NCBI GenBank assembly: GCA_963806495.1
Contig: CAWDYA010000007.1
Location: forward strand, 372,001-436,000
Source of the DNA: CAWDYA01 sp963806495
GTDB taxonomy: Bacteria; Acidobacteriota; Polarisedimenticolia; JACPZX01; DASXTC01
Length of the DNA stretch: 64,000 bases
Reading direction: 5' to 3'
Below are positions 54,313 to 63,128 of the stretch, piece after piece (within the stretch, counting starts at the first letter, position 1; each line of letters opens with the position of its first letter). Position numbers and translations under genes: made by a program. A model generated the notes under the pieces. The model was not told the origin of the DNA. It saw nothing but the letters and a program-made list of their open reading frames with translations, and made no database searches.

Positions 54313-54429
54313 ATCACCCGAAGGTCTTGACAATCCCGCCACGGTCGGCGTAGAGTTCGCCCAACGCCACTGATCGTTTCGTACATGGACGAGAAACGGG
54401 GTCCCTGATCCTCCGTTCGAGTCACCTCA

Positions 54430-54445
54430 GACCGAACATTCGGTC
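54430..54445. promoter_or_regulatory. Candidate operator GACCGAA-CA-TTCGGTC
   Basis: Two 7-base inverted halves separated by two bases, located 39 bases upstream of the promoter of the polysaccharide operon. TetR-like and LexA-like proteins bind sites of this form. No cognate regulator gene is adjacent. Confidence 0.45.
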
Positions 54446-54483
54446 GGGGAGGGGCACGATCGAAGGGTGGGGACGGATCCACA

Positions 54484-54512
54484 TTGACTGCGCTGCAGAG
54501 ACGGGGTATATA
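54484..54512 (+). promoter_or_regulatory. Predicted promoter of the exopolysaccharide operon
   Basis: TTGACT (54484-54489), 17-base spacer, TATATA (54507-54512). Transcription from about 54519 would give a 5' leader of roughly 250 bases before the first gene at 54771. Confidence 0.6.
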
Positions 54513-54588
54513 GCCGGAAGCCGCTGGTCAATTTCGAAGCGAACCAACCCTGCCAGAGCTTCGACTATCAGTAACTGAGGATGACGAT

Positions 54589-54612
54589 CGAGGGGGGCGT
54601 GTATCCCCCTCG
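54589..54612 (+). promoter_or_regulatory. Stem-loop in the operon leader
   Basis: CGAGGGGG pairs with CCCCCTCG across an 8-base loop, an 8-bp GC-rich stem. A similar G5-TATGT-C5 hairpin occurs at 54721-54735 near the end of the same leader. No U-tract follows the first stem, so it is not a simple terminator. These may be attenuator or antitermination elements. Confidence 0.5.
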
Positions 54613-54770
54613 TGAGAGAGTTCAGGTAAACCGTAACAACCATAGCTGCCGACGCGCTTTTTGCGGCGGCGGATGCTGACGTCCAGACCGGTGTCCGGAC
54701 GCCCCGGAGTCGGGTCGAGCGGGGGTATGTCCCCCTCCGCCGGCGGGTCTCCGCAGAAGGAGTGGTCCAG

Positions 54771-56660
54771 GTGACGTTGGACAGAAAAGCCCACGCGCTT
54801 CTGATCCTCGACATCCTCGCGGTGTTCGGCACGGCCCTGGGCGCGAATTACCTGCGTTTCGACCAGGTCTATCCCGCGGAGTTCACCCACTTCAGCAAGT
54901 GGCTGCTCCTCGACATCGTCATCACACCGATCGTCTTCTATGCCATGGGGCTGTACCGCAGCGTCTGGCGCTATGCGAGCATCGCCGACCTCAAGCTGAT
55001 CACATACGCGGTGGGCACCCGCACGATCGTGCTCATCTCCCTCTTCATCTTCCTCGGATACGATCGCGGCGTGCCGCGCTCGACCACGATCCTCCAGGCG
55101 ATACTCCTGCTCGGCGCGGTGGGCGGGATCCGGCTCTTCACGCGCGTCCAGCGTGAGAGGACCCAGCAGAAGAGCCTGAGGAAGAAGACACCGGTGCTGA
55201 TCGTCGGCGCCGGCGACGCGGGTGAGATCATTCTCAGGGAGCTCAAGGGGAACACGACGCTGCCCTACAATCCAGTGGGCTTCGTCGATGACGACCCCAG
55301 CAAGTGGGGCGTCCGGATCCACGGCGTGCCGGTGCTTGGCGGCACGAAGGACATCCCGATGATCGCGCCGCAACGGCATGTCAGCGCGGCGATCATCGCC
55401 ATCCCCTCTGCTACCGGGCAGGAGCTCACCAGCATCTACCAGGCGTGTCGCGCGGCCGGCGTGCGAACCAAGACCGTGCCCCCGGTGAGCCAGCTTTTCG
55501 AGGGACGGCTGAGCCTGAGCCAGATCCGCAACGTCGAGCTCGAGGACCTGCTCGGGCGGGATCCGGTGAACGTCGAGATGGATGCGATCCGGACGACCCT
55601 CGGCGGCAAGCGCGTGCTGATCACCGGCGGCGCCGGCTCGATCGGACGCGAGCTGGCGAGGCAGGTGGCCGAGCTCGGTCCGGAGCGTCTGGTCGTTTAC
55701 GATCGCAACGAGAACTCGATGTACTTCACCGAGATGGAGCTGCGCAAGCGGTTCCCCGCGGTCGCGATCGACTGTATCGTCGGCGACATCCTGGATCGCC
55801 CGAGGCTGGGCGAGGTGATGGAGAGCGCCGCGCCGCACGTCGTGTTCCATGCCGCCGCGTTCAAGCACGTGCCGATGATGGAGGTCAACGCCACCGAGGC
55901 CTTCAAGAACAACGTCTTCGGCACGCGCAACGTCGCGGAGAAGGCCGCCGAGCTGGGGGTGGAACGGTTCGTGCTCATCTCGACGGACAAGGCGGTCAAC
56001 CCGATCAGCGTCATGGGCGGCACCAAGCGTCTCGCGGAGCTGGTGCTCCAGGAGATCCCGGGGACGACACGGTTCGTCTCGGTGCGGTTCGGCAACGTGC
56101 TCGGCAGCGACGGCTCGGTGATCCCCCTGTTCAAGAAGCAGATTGCCGAGGGGGGGCCGGTCACCGTCACCCACCCGGAGGTGTCGCGCTACTTCATGAC
56201 CATCACCGAGGCGGTGCAGCTCGTGCTGCAGGCCGTGACGATGGGCACCGGCTCGGAGGTCTTCCTTCTCGACATGGGCAAGCCGATCAAGATCGTCGAC
56301 CTGGCGAGAAACCTGATCGAGCTGTCCGGCTTCCGGCCGCACGAGGACATCGAGATCGTGTTCACCGGGCTGCGGCTTGGCGAGAAGCTCCACGAGGAGT
56401 TGTACTACCGCGGCGAGGCATGGCTCGACACGACGCACAAGAAGATCCTCAAGTTCGGCAACGGGCATCATGCGCCGGCAGGCGTCCTCGCCAGGCTCAA
56501 GCTGATGGAGCACGCGCTGCTCAACTCTCCCGCCTCCGAGATGGACGGTGTGGTGAGACGCGCTCTCGACGAGTTGATCCCCGAGTTCAAGGGTCCCAAG
56601 CCCAAGGACACCCGGGAGCCTCTGCCGGGTCGGCCTTCCGTTCGCGCCGCGTATATCTAG
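54771..56660 (+). CDS. Membrane nucleoside-diphosphate-sugar epimerase/dehydratase (FlaA1/CapD type)
   Basis: 629 residues from GTG 54771, with AAGGAG eight bases upstream; GTG 54762 is an alternative. Four N-terminal membrane helices, then a CoA-binding-like Rossmann domain (VLIVGAGDAGEIILRELKGN). The catalytic SDR domain follows: KRVLITGGAGSIGRELARQV (NAD site), HAAAFKHVPMMEVN and ISTDKAVNPISVMGGTKR, where Met replaces the usual SDR Tyr, as in WbpM/CapD enzymes. It most likely acts as a UDP-N-acetylhexosamine 4,6-dehydratase, giving the first modified sugar of the polymer. First gene of the exopolysaccharide operon. Confidence 0.92.
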   Translation: MTLDRKAHALLILDILAVFGTALGANYLRFDQVYPAEFTHFSKWLLLDIVITPIVFYAMGLYRSVWRYASIADLKLITYAVGTRTIVLISLFIFLGYDRGVPRSTTILQAILLLGAVGGIRLFTRVQRERTQQKSLRKKTPVLIVGAGDAGEIILRELKGNTTLPYNPVGFVDDDPSKWGVRIHGVPVLGGTKDIPMIAPQRHVSAAIIAIPSATGQELTSIYQACRAAGVRTKTVPPVSQLFEGRLSLSQIRNVELEDLLGRDPVNVEMDAIRTTLGGKRVLITGGAGSIGRELARQVAELGPERLVVYDRNENSMYFTEMELRKRFPAVAIDCIVGDILDRPRLGEVMESAAPHVVFHAAAFKHVPMMEVNATEAFKNNVFGTRNVAEKAAELGVERFVLISTDKAVNPISVMGGTKRLAELVLQEIPGTTRFVSVRFGNVLGSDGSVIPLFKKQIAEGGPVTVTHPEVSRYFMTITEAVQLVLQAVTMGTGSEVFLLDMGKPIKIVDLARNLIELSGFRPHEDIEIVFTGLRLGEKLHEELYYRGEAWLDTTHKKILKFGNGHHAPAGVLARLKLMEHALLNSPASEMDGVVRRALDELIPEFKGPKPKDTREPLPGRPSVRAAYI

Positions 56661-56710
56661 GGGAAAATTTTTTGGGTTCGATTGTTCATTTTCGTTCATT
56701 CTTCCTTGAC

Positions 56711-57403
56711 ATGAGGCGTTACGTGCCGTACATGACCGGTCCATTCCATATCGATGCGAGGGGAGGGCTTCCGGCCGTGCTCTGTGCCGCCATGGTGCTG
56801 CTCGCGCCGCCGTCATGGACGGGTCTTCTCGCGGCTGCCCAGGATGATGACCAGCAGGCGCAGGCCGTCGAGGGCGTCCCCGGGGCGACGCCGCCGAACG
56901 TGCTCGCGGCCGAGGCTGCATCCGACTATGTCATCGGGGTGGAGGATGTCCTCTACATCTCGGTGTGGAAGAACCCGGATCTGTCGCGCGAGGTGCCCGT
57001 GAGACCGGACGGCAAGATCACGCTGCCGCTCATCGACGACGTGGACGCCGTCGGGCTGACGCCGTTGCAGCTCAAGGAGGAGCTGACGAAGCGGTGGAAG
57101 TCGTTCATCACGGCGCCCGAGGTCTCGGTCATCGTGACCCAGGTGAACAGCCTGAAGGTCTACATGGTGGGGGAGATCGCCAAGCCGGGGATCCTGGTGC
57201 TCAAGGGCAAGACGCGCCTGCTGCAGGCGATCTCGCTGGCCGGGGGCTTCACCAATTTCGCCGATCGTTCCAAGATCATCGTGCTGAGAGCCACGGGTAA
57301 CAACGAGAAGCGGATGGAATTCAACTACAAGAAGATCGTGTCGGGCAGCCGGCCTGAGGACAACATCGTCCTCCTGCCGGGCGACACGGTCATCGTGCCG
57401 TGA
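56711..57403 (+). CDS. Polysaccharide export protein (Wza-like, SLBB)
   Basis: 230 residues from ATG 56711; ATG 56732 is a close alternative. Hydrophobic export segment (PAVLCAAMVLLAPPSW). The Poly_export domain begins YVIGVEDVLYISVWKNPDLS and runs to EVSVIVTQVNS. An SLBB repeat follows: KVYMVGEIAKPGILVLKGKT and LLQAISLAGGFTNFADRSKI, ending LLPGDTVIVP. It forms the periplasmic/outer-membrane exit channel for the polymer. The 50 bases before it are AT-rich with GTTCATT repeated ten bases apart. Confidence 0.92.
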   Translation: MRRYVPYMTGPFHIDARGGLPAVLCAAMVLLAPPSWTGLLAAAQDDDQQAQAVEGVPGATPPNVLAAEAASDYVIGVEDVLYISVWKNPDLSREVPVRPDGKITLPLIDDVDAVGLTPLQLKEELTKRWKSFITAPEVSVIVTQVNSLKVYMVGEIAKPGILVLKGKTRLLQAISLAGGFTNFADRSKIIVLRATGNNEKRMEFNYKKIVSGSRPEDNIVLLPGDTVIVP

Positions 57404-57410
57404 GCGCGGC

Positions 57411-58705
57411 GTGCGCCCCGTGCGGATCGGCAAGGCATTCGGAGGGATCCTGATCGTGACCGCCGTCGTGGTGGCATCGGGCACAGGAGACCCGGCACGC
57501 GCGGACGTGTGGGATTTCCACGGCGGCGTGGGGCTCAATCTGGGCTACACCGAAAACCCCGGCTTCGTCAGCAAGACGAATCCCAACTACGATCCGAACT
57601 CGCCGGTCTGCAACCCCAGCGACCCCCTGTACGATCCGGGCGCGTCCGCCTGCCAGCAGACCACCCCGAGCGAGGCGCGGCGCGGCACGAGAAGCGGATC
57701 CCTGAGCTCTGAACGGGGGCCTGTCGGGCGCCTGGGCCACGACGTCGTTCGACGTGACCTACTCGCCGAGCCTGAACTACTACAAGCGGTTCTCGGGTCT
57801 GGACAATGCCAGCCACCGGCTCACCTCGAACTGGCGTCATGACTATTCGCCGCGCGCCAGGTTGAGTCTCAGCGAACTGGTCACCTATACGCCGGAGCAG
57901 GACGTTGATCCGAACCGACTGAGCTCGAACACGGTTATCGTGCAGCGCACGACGACCACCATCAGCAACTTCCGCGGCGCGCTGGTGTTCGAAAAGAGTC
58001 ACAAGACGACGCTCAACTGGACCTTCAGGTCCAACGAGCGTGCCTTCAGCTCCGACAACTACATCGACACCGGCGAGCAGGAGGCCGGCATGGAGTATCG
58101 TCGGATGCTCGGGCGCTTCAGCTCCTTCAACACCGGATATGACTTCGGCCTGTTCAACTACAAGGGACGGTACCCCGGGGCGGATCACCACAACGTCCAC
58201 GTGGGGTACGGCTCTGGCCTTCGGCCCCGCCTTCCACGCCGGCGCCTGGGAGTCGGCTACAACGTGCTGGTGCCCGACGACCCTAACCAGAAGAACTCCG
58301 ATGGTCTGTTCACCAATGCCACGGTCGGCTTCCACTCGGGTCCGACTCGCGGGAACCTGGGATACTCACGGGGGATCCGTCAGGGGGGCGGCGTCTTCGC
58401 AGCGTCCCGGGCCGCAAACAGCTTCGGCAACATCCGCTGGGACATGACTCCGCACCATCTATGCCGAGATGATGGCCACCTACAACGTCAACGAGCGGAT
58501 CGCCGGCTCGACGGGCACCGCCCAGGCGAATGACACGGTCAGGACCTTCAACGGACGGACCTCCCTCAGCTACCAGCTGGCGCAGGACTGGCGCCTCACT
58601 GCCTCGTTCACGCACTACAGGCAGAGCCGTCCTCCGAGTGTCTCGACCGCGCCCGACGTGAGGAGCAACCGGTACTGGCTCGGTGTCTCATGGAGCTATC
58701 GCTGA
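57411..58705 (+). CDS. Outer-membrane beta-barrel protein of the polysaccharide operon (frameshifted)
   Basis: About 430 residues if extra bases near 57708 and 58450 are ignored; a further pair of compensating shifts at 58210-58240 is possible. Signal peptide (GGILIVTAVVVASGTGDPARA), then WDFHGGVGLNLGYTENPGF. The second frame carries ATTSFDVTYSPSLNYYKRFS, RHDYSPRARLSLSELVTYTP and FSSFNTGYDFGLFNYKGRY. The third ends TIYAEMMATYNVNERIAGS and YWLGVSWSYR, a barrel-type aromatic C-terminus. It resembles the PEP-CTERM/EPS-locus outer-membrane proteins. Overlaps the Wzz start (TGATG). Confidence 0.78.
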
Positions 58706-60213
58706 TGGAGAACCTGATCAACATCCCGGCGTTGCTCAACAGCCTCAAGCGGCTCTGGTGGGTGCCCGATCCTGACGCTTGCTCGCCGGGATCGGGTTCT
58801 CCATCGACTTCGGCCGTAAGTTGCCGAAGATCTACCAGGCGAACACGCTGATCCTGGTCGAGCCGCAGAAGATCCCCACAAACTACGTCAAGCCGATCGT
58901 CACCACACCGATCGAGAACAGGCTGAAGACAATCCAGCAGCAGGTGACGAGCCGCAGCCGCATCGAGACGATCATCGAGTCGGAGAATCTGTACGCCAAC
59001 CTGCGCGACAGGGTTCCGATGGAGGATCTGGTCGCACGCGTCAACCGTGGTATCCGCCTGGAGGTGCGGGGGACGAGCACGTTCCGCATCTACTACGAGG
59101 ATCGGGATCCCCTGGTCGCGGCGCGCGTTGCCAACGCCCTCGCGGAGCTGTTCATCAGCGAAAACGTCAACTCGCGCAAGGCCGAGGCCAAGAGCACGAC
59201 CAGCTTCCTCGAGCAGCAGCTCGGCGAGAGCAAGACGAGCGCTCGAGCACCAGGAGAAGCTGATCACGGAGTTCAAGAAGACACATCTTGCCGAGCTGCC
59301 GACACAGCGGGACGTCAACTTCAGGATGCTGGAGGGGTTCCGCGCACGCCTGCAGACGACCATGGACGCCATCAGCAAGGAGGAGGACCGGAAGATCCTT
59401 CTCCAGTCCCAGCTCGCCGACCTGCCGCAAAGCGGCGCCACCAGCAAGCAGACGCTCGCCACGCAGCTCGAGGATCTCCGCAAGAAGCTGGTTGAGCTGC
59501 GCGGGATCTACACCGAGCAGCATCCCGAGGTCACGCTGGTCAAGCGGCAGATCGCGCAGCTCGAGCAGGATCTGACGGCCCAGCAGGCCGAGAAGGACCC
59601 GAACGCGGCTGCGCCCGCCGCGCCGTCTCTGCGCGAGCAGCAGCTCACGCAGCAGATCGCGGAAAGCGACCTGCGCCTCAAGGATCTGAAGCGCGACGCA
59701 GGCCGGCTGCAGAACGACATCCAGGACTACGAGAACCGGCTGGCCAACGCCCCGAAGAACGAGCAGGAGCTCCTGACGCTGCAACGCGACTACGACATCA
59801 TGCAGCAGAGCTACCTCGAGCTGCTGCGCAACAAGACGCAGGCGGAGATGGCCGAGTCTCTCGAGCAGGAGAGGCAGGGCGAGCAGTTCGTCGTGCTCGA
59901 CAAGGCGGTGCCTCCGGCGCGTCCCTACAAGCCCAACCTGACGCAGATCGTCGGGATCGGCTCCGCGATCGGATTCCTTGGCGGCATCGGCATCGCCTTC
60001 CTGTTCGACCTCCTGCGTCCGCGGTTCCGCACCGAGGACGAGCTGACGGCCGCCTACGGGATCCCGGTGCTGGTGAGCATCCCGTCGATTGTGGCCGATC
60101 GGCCGAGAAATGTGACGACGTGGAGCCGCAGGCTGCTGCTCGGGACAGGGATCCTCGTCGCATTGATCACCGCCGTGGCCGTGATCGGTTTGATGACGGG
60201 GTGGGGCCGATGA
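58705..60213 (+). CDS. Wzz/GumC-type chain-length determinant protein (frameshifted)
   Basis: About 501 residues after ignoring extra bases near 58765, 58778 and 59240. MENLINIPALLNSLKRLWWV opens it; the corrected first helix reads PILTLLAGIGFSID. The periplasmic part holds YQANTLILVEPQKIPTNYV and a long coiled coil (LEHQEKLITEFKKTHLAELP through QQSYLELLRNKTQAEMAESL). PPARPYKPNLTQIVGIGSAI is the proline-rich motif before the second helix, and a cytoplasmic LRPRFRTEDELTAAYGIPVL segment plus a third helix closes it. It sets polymer length together with the adjacent kinase, whose ATG overlaps the stop (ATGA). Confidence 0.85.
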
Positions 60214-60929
60214 GTACCGCAGCCTGGCGGCGCGACCCGGTCCTCGTCAGCCTGTTCGACGCCACCGGTGTGGCTGGAGAGCAGTTCCGCAAGCTTCAGG
60301 TCAAGCTGCGGGCGCTCAAGAACGCCACCGGCGGCAAGATGACCTCCGTCGTGGTGACCAGCCCGCTCATGGGCGAGGGGAAAACGTCCTGCGCGACCAA
60401 TCTCGCGCTAGCCATGGCGAACGAACCGCAGCGCCGGGTGCTGTTGATCGACTGCGATGTCAGGAAGCCGCGGATCCAGGACCACATCGACATCGCCCCG
60501 AGGCTTGGCGTCGTCGAGATTCTCGAAGGGAAGGCTACGGTGGAGGAGGCCACCGTGACCATGCCCGGGGGCAACCTCGATCTGGTGGCGCTGTGCGGCG
60601 CCCAGCGCAGCAACGGCAGCCGTCCGACCTCCCTGCCGATGGAGCGGCTGAAGGACCACTTCCAGGCCCTGGCCGGCCGCTACGAGTTCATCGTCTGCGA
60701 TGCACCCCCGCTGCTGCCGACGGCCGACGCCGGGGCGCTCGTCGATATCTGCGACGGCACGATCATGGTCGTCCGGGCCGGTATCACACCCCGGCCCGCA
60801 GTGGCGAAGGCGCTGGCCTCAATCGACAAGAAGAAGTTGATCGGTTTCCTGCTCAACGGCGTCACCGAGAGCCGCATGGGCAAGTACTACTACCAGTACT
60901 ACGCCGGTACGTCGAAGGGGGATAAATGA
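60210..60929 (+). CDS. BY-type tyrosine kinase (CpsD/Wzc cytoplasmic domain)
   Basis: 239 residues from ATG 60210. GEQFRKLQVKLRAL is the activator-binding helix. Walker A is TSPLMGEGKTSCATNLALAM, Walker A' is RRVLLIDCDVRKPRIQ, and Walker B is YEFIVCDAPPLLPTADA. The C-terminal cluster KYYYQYYAG is the autophosphorylation tail. It works with the Wzz protein to control polymerisation and export. It is a separate gene, as in Gram-positive capsule systems and XrtA-type loci. Confidence 0.93.
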   Translation: MSTAAWRRDPVLVSLFDATGVAGEQFRKLQVKLRALKNATGGKMTSVVVTSPLMGEGKTSCATNLALAMANEPQRRVLLIDCDVRKPRIQDHIDIAPRLGVVEILEGKATVEEATVTMPGGNLDLVALCGAQRSNGSRPTSLPMERLKDHFQALAGRYEFIVCDAPPLLPTADAGALVDICDGTIMVVRAGITPRPAVAKALASIDKKKLIGFLLNGVTESRMGKYYYQYYAGTSKGDK

Positions 60930-61459
60930 AGCGCCCGGCGATCGCCGGTGGTGGGGCCGATGGTACGTCGTGAGCACTCGGCCGCGCCGGGAGGAGTTCG
61001 CCCGTGTGATGCTGGAGCAGCAGGGGCTGGAGGCGTTCCTTCCAATGGTCCTCGAGTGGTCCACGGGAAGAGGCCGGATGCGCGAGCAGGTCAGGCACCT
61101 CTTCCCCGGTTACCTCTTCGTACGGATGGCCGGGCCCCGGGATTATCCGAAGGTGCAATGGACTCCGGGTGTGCGCCGTCTGCTCGGAGCCGGCGAGGAG
61201 CCGGAGCCCGTGGACGACGCTCTCGTCGTCGGGATCGCGGGTCGGATGGGGCACCGCGGATATCTTGTGCAGCGGCCCGAGCTGCATGCCGGAGATCCCG
61301 TCGAGGTGCGGTACGGGCCGCTTCTCCGGTCTGTTCGGGGTGGTGGAGTCACCGAGCACGGCTCGGGAGCGGGTGAGGGTCCTGCTGAGCTTGTTCGACC
61401 GTTCGACCTGCGTGGAGCTGGAGGTGAAGGACCTCATCCGATTAGGGCACCGCTGCTGA
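60926..61459 (+). CDS. NusG paralogue (RfaH/UpxY/LoaP-like antiterminator), frameshifted
   Basis: About 177 residues if one missing base just after ATG 60926 and one extra T near 61332 are corrected; GTG 60970 is an in-frame start for a shorter form. RWYVVSTRPRREEFARVMLE begins the NGN domain, with HLFPGYLFVRM and QWTPGVRRLLGAG following. The second frame supplies the KOW domain, GPLSGLFGVVESPSTAR, and ends LEVKDLIRLGHRC. It is embedded in a polysaccharide operon, overlapping the kinase stop. Specialised NusG paralogues of this kind let RNA polymerase read through long surface-polymer operons. Confidence 0.87.
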
Positions 61460-61519
61460 AAGCCGACGGTGGAGGACGTGAGAGCACCATGGGAGGGGAG
61501 ATCATGAGAATGGTGGCAC

Positions 61520-61726
61520 ATGGACAGAGACGGCGATGAGATCCTGACGAGCCGGGAGGCACAGAAGCTTCTCAAGATAGGCAGAACGAAGCTCTGGGCG
61601 CTGACGAAGAACGGACATCTTCCGGCTTACAGGATCGGGGACGGGAAAACCTCCGCCCTTCGATACAAGAGGGTGGAGTTGATGAAGTGGCTCGATCGGA
61701 ACCGCATCGTCTTCAAAAAGGACTGA
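61520..61726 (+). CDS. Small helix-turn-helix (excisionase/MerR-like) protein
   Basis: 68 residues. ILTSREAQKLLKIGRTKLWA is the helix-turn-helix and GHLPAYRIGDGKTSALRYKR the wing, followed by ELMKWLDRNRIVF. This is the excisionase/Helix_turn_helix_17 fold. No integrase or attachment site is nearby, so it is probably a regulator rather than an excisionase. It lies between the NusG paralogue and the metallophosphoesterase. Confidence 0.85.
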   Translation: MDRDGDEILTSREAQKLLKIGRTKLWALTKNGHLPAYRIGDGKTSALRYKRVELMKWLDRNRIVFKKD

Positions 61727-61727
61727 G

Positions 61728-63128
61728 GTGGGGGGCCGTCCTGCGCGTGCTGGCGGGAGCCGGCGCGGCGCTGCTGACGGGTGTCGCCCTGTACGCCGTT
61801 GCGGTGGAGCCCTGGACCGTGATCGAGACCGATGTCTCGATCCCGCTGACCGGCCTGCCCGGTCCGCTGGCCGGTTACAGGATCCTTCTCCTATCGGACT
61901 TCGAGGCGGACGCTCCCGGAACGCGCGAGCGTCAGGTGGCGGCGATCGCCGCGCGCGCGCGTCCCGATCTGATCCTGGTGGCGGGGGACCTCGTGGACAA
62001 GGGTATCCATGGCAAGCCGAGGGTTCGGGCATACGGGAAGATGGCGGCGTACCTCGGCGGCCTGCCGGCGCCCGACGGCGTCTGGTTCGCGCAGGGGCAC
62101 GGAGAGAGCGCCTCGAGGATCGACGAGGAGGATCTGCTGCGCGCTCTGGAGGCGGGCGGCGTGCATCCGCTCCTCAACGAGGTGGCCTTCATTCAAAGAG
62201 AGGGCGCCTCGCTCGCGCTGATCGGCGTACGGATCCACGACTACGCGGGGAAGGGGAAGTGGACGGTGGGACACGACGGCGTCATCACGGAGGGCCCGGG
62301 CAACCGGGAGTCCTACGTGGAGTACCGCGAGCCGGGGTGCGCGGCGTGGAGAGACTATGAGCTCAGCGGCAGGATGCGTTTCGGGAGCCCCCACGACTGG
62401 GCCGGCTTCCTGGTGCACAGCCGGCTGGGAAAGCGGGAGGACCGTTTCTACTTCGGTGTCCGTCGTGACTATCTGCCCTACCTCGGGGTCTCGGCGCACG
62501 GCACCGTCTACACCAGCGGCACCTTCACGCGGGCCGAGCAGATGAGCGCCGGCGTCTGGCACCGTTTCCACGCGAAGGTGGAGACCACCAACGCGGGCGT
62601 CCGTTTCCGGGCGCGGGCGTGGCGGGAGACCGAGAGCGAGCCCGAAGGGTGGGATTTCGACTATCTCGACGCCACCGACACCCGGATCGAGTCGGGCACC
62701 GTCGGCCTGTACGGCGAGGGGCCCGGAGTCAAGACCTTCTCCGACCTGAGGATCACGGCGGGGGACGGGACCGGGCGCTGGGAGGAGCCGAAGGGCGCGG
62801 ACTTCCTCATGGGCCTGCTCTCCCGGGTGCCCGAGGGGACACCGGCGATCGTGCTTTCCCACACGCCCGATATCTACGAGGACGCGGCCGAGCTGGACGT
62901 GCCGCTGACGCTTGCGGGCCACACACGGGGGGGCAGATCCGACTGCCGTTCTTCGGCCCGATCGTCGTCGACACGAGCGTGGGGCGCGACAGGGCTTCAG
63001 GGCTCTCCGGTCGCAACGGGCGTTTCCTCTATGTGACCCGGGGTATCGGCACCAGCCGGCTGCCTGCGCGTTTCCTCGCGCCGCCCGAGGCCACGGTCAT
63101 CACGCTGACGGGCGACCGCGATGACTAG
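61728..63128 (+). CDS. Calcineurin-like metallophosphoesterase with an inserted jelly-roll-like domain (frameshifted)
   Basis: About 466 residues; GTG 61728 connects if one G of a six-G run is dropped, GTG 61747 otherwise. A membrane anchor (LTGVALYAVAVEPW) precedes the phosphoesterase N-half: AGYRILLLSDFEADAPGTRE, DLILVAGDLVDKG, WFAQGHGE and LALIGVRIHDYAG. Residues ~175-345 form a separate beta-rich domain (KWTVGHDGVITEGPGNRESY, DYELSGRMRFGSPHDWAGFL, GVWHRFHAKVETT, GTVGLYGEGPGVKTFSDLRI), resembling DUF1080/LamG folds. The C-half resumes with AIVLSHTPDIYEDAAELDVP and AGHT-GGQIRLPFFGPIV, where one base is missing. The usual DxH and GNHD are D-F-E and G-H-G-E here. Confidence 0.8.

Noticed and set aside
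54642..54665. Hairpin with a T5 stretch as an intrinsic terminator
   Set aside because: The T-run lies in the loop (GCTTTTT between GCC-GACGC and GCGGCGGC), not after the stem.
54313..54770. A cyclic-di-GMP (GEMM) riboswitch before the exopolysaccharide operon
   Set aside because: The leader lacks the conserved GEMM-I or GEMM-II core segments; only generic GC-rich hairpins are visible.
54528..56921. A 797-codon minus-strand open frame
   Set aside because: Antisense to the FlaA1/CapD-type dehydratase, which has complete catalytic motifs.
3298..63128. Programmed +1 frameshifting as an explanation for the many frame breaks
   Set aside because: The break sites share no slippery heptamer or common stop context, affect unrelated genes, and include a few apparent base losses. 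Sequencing error is simpler.
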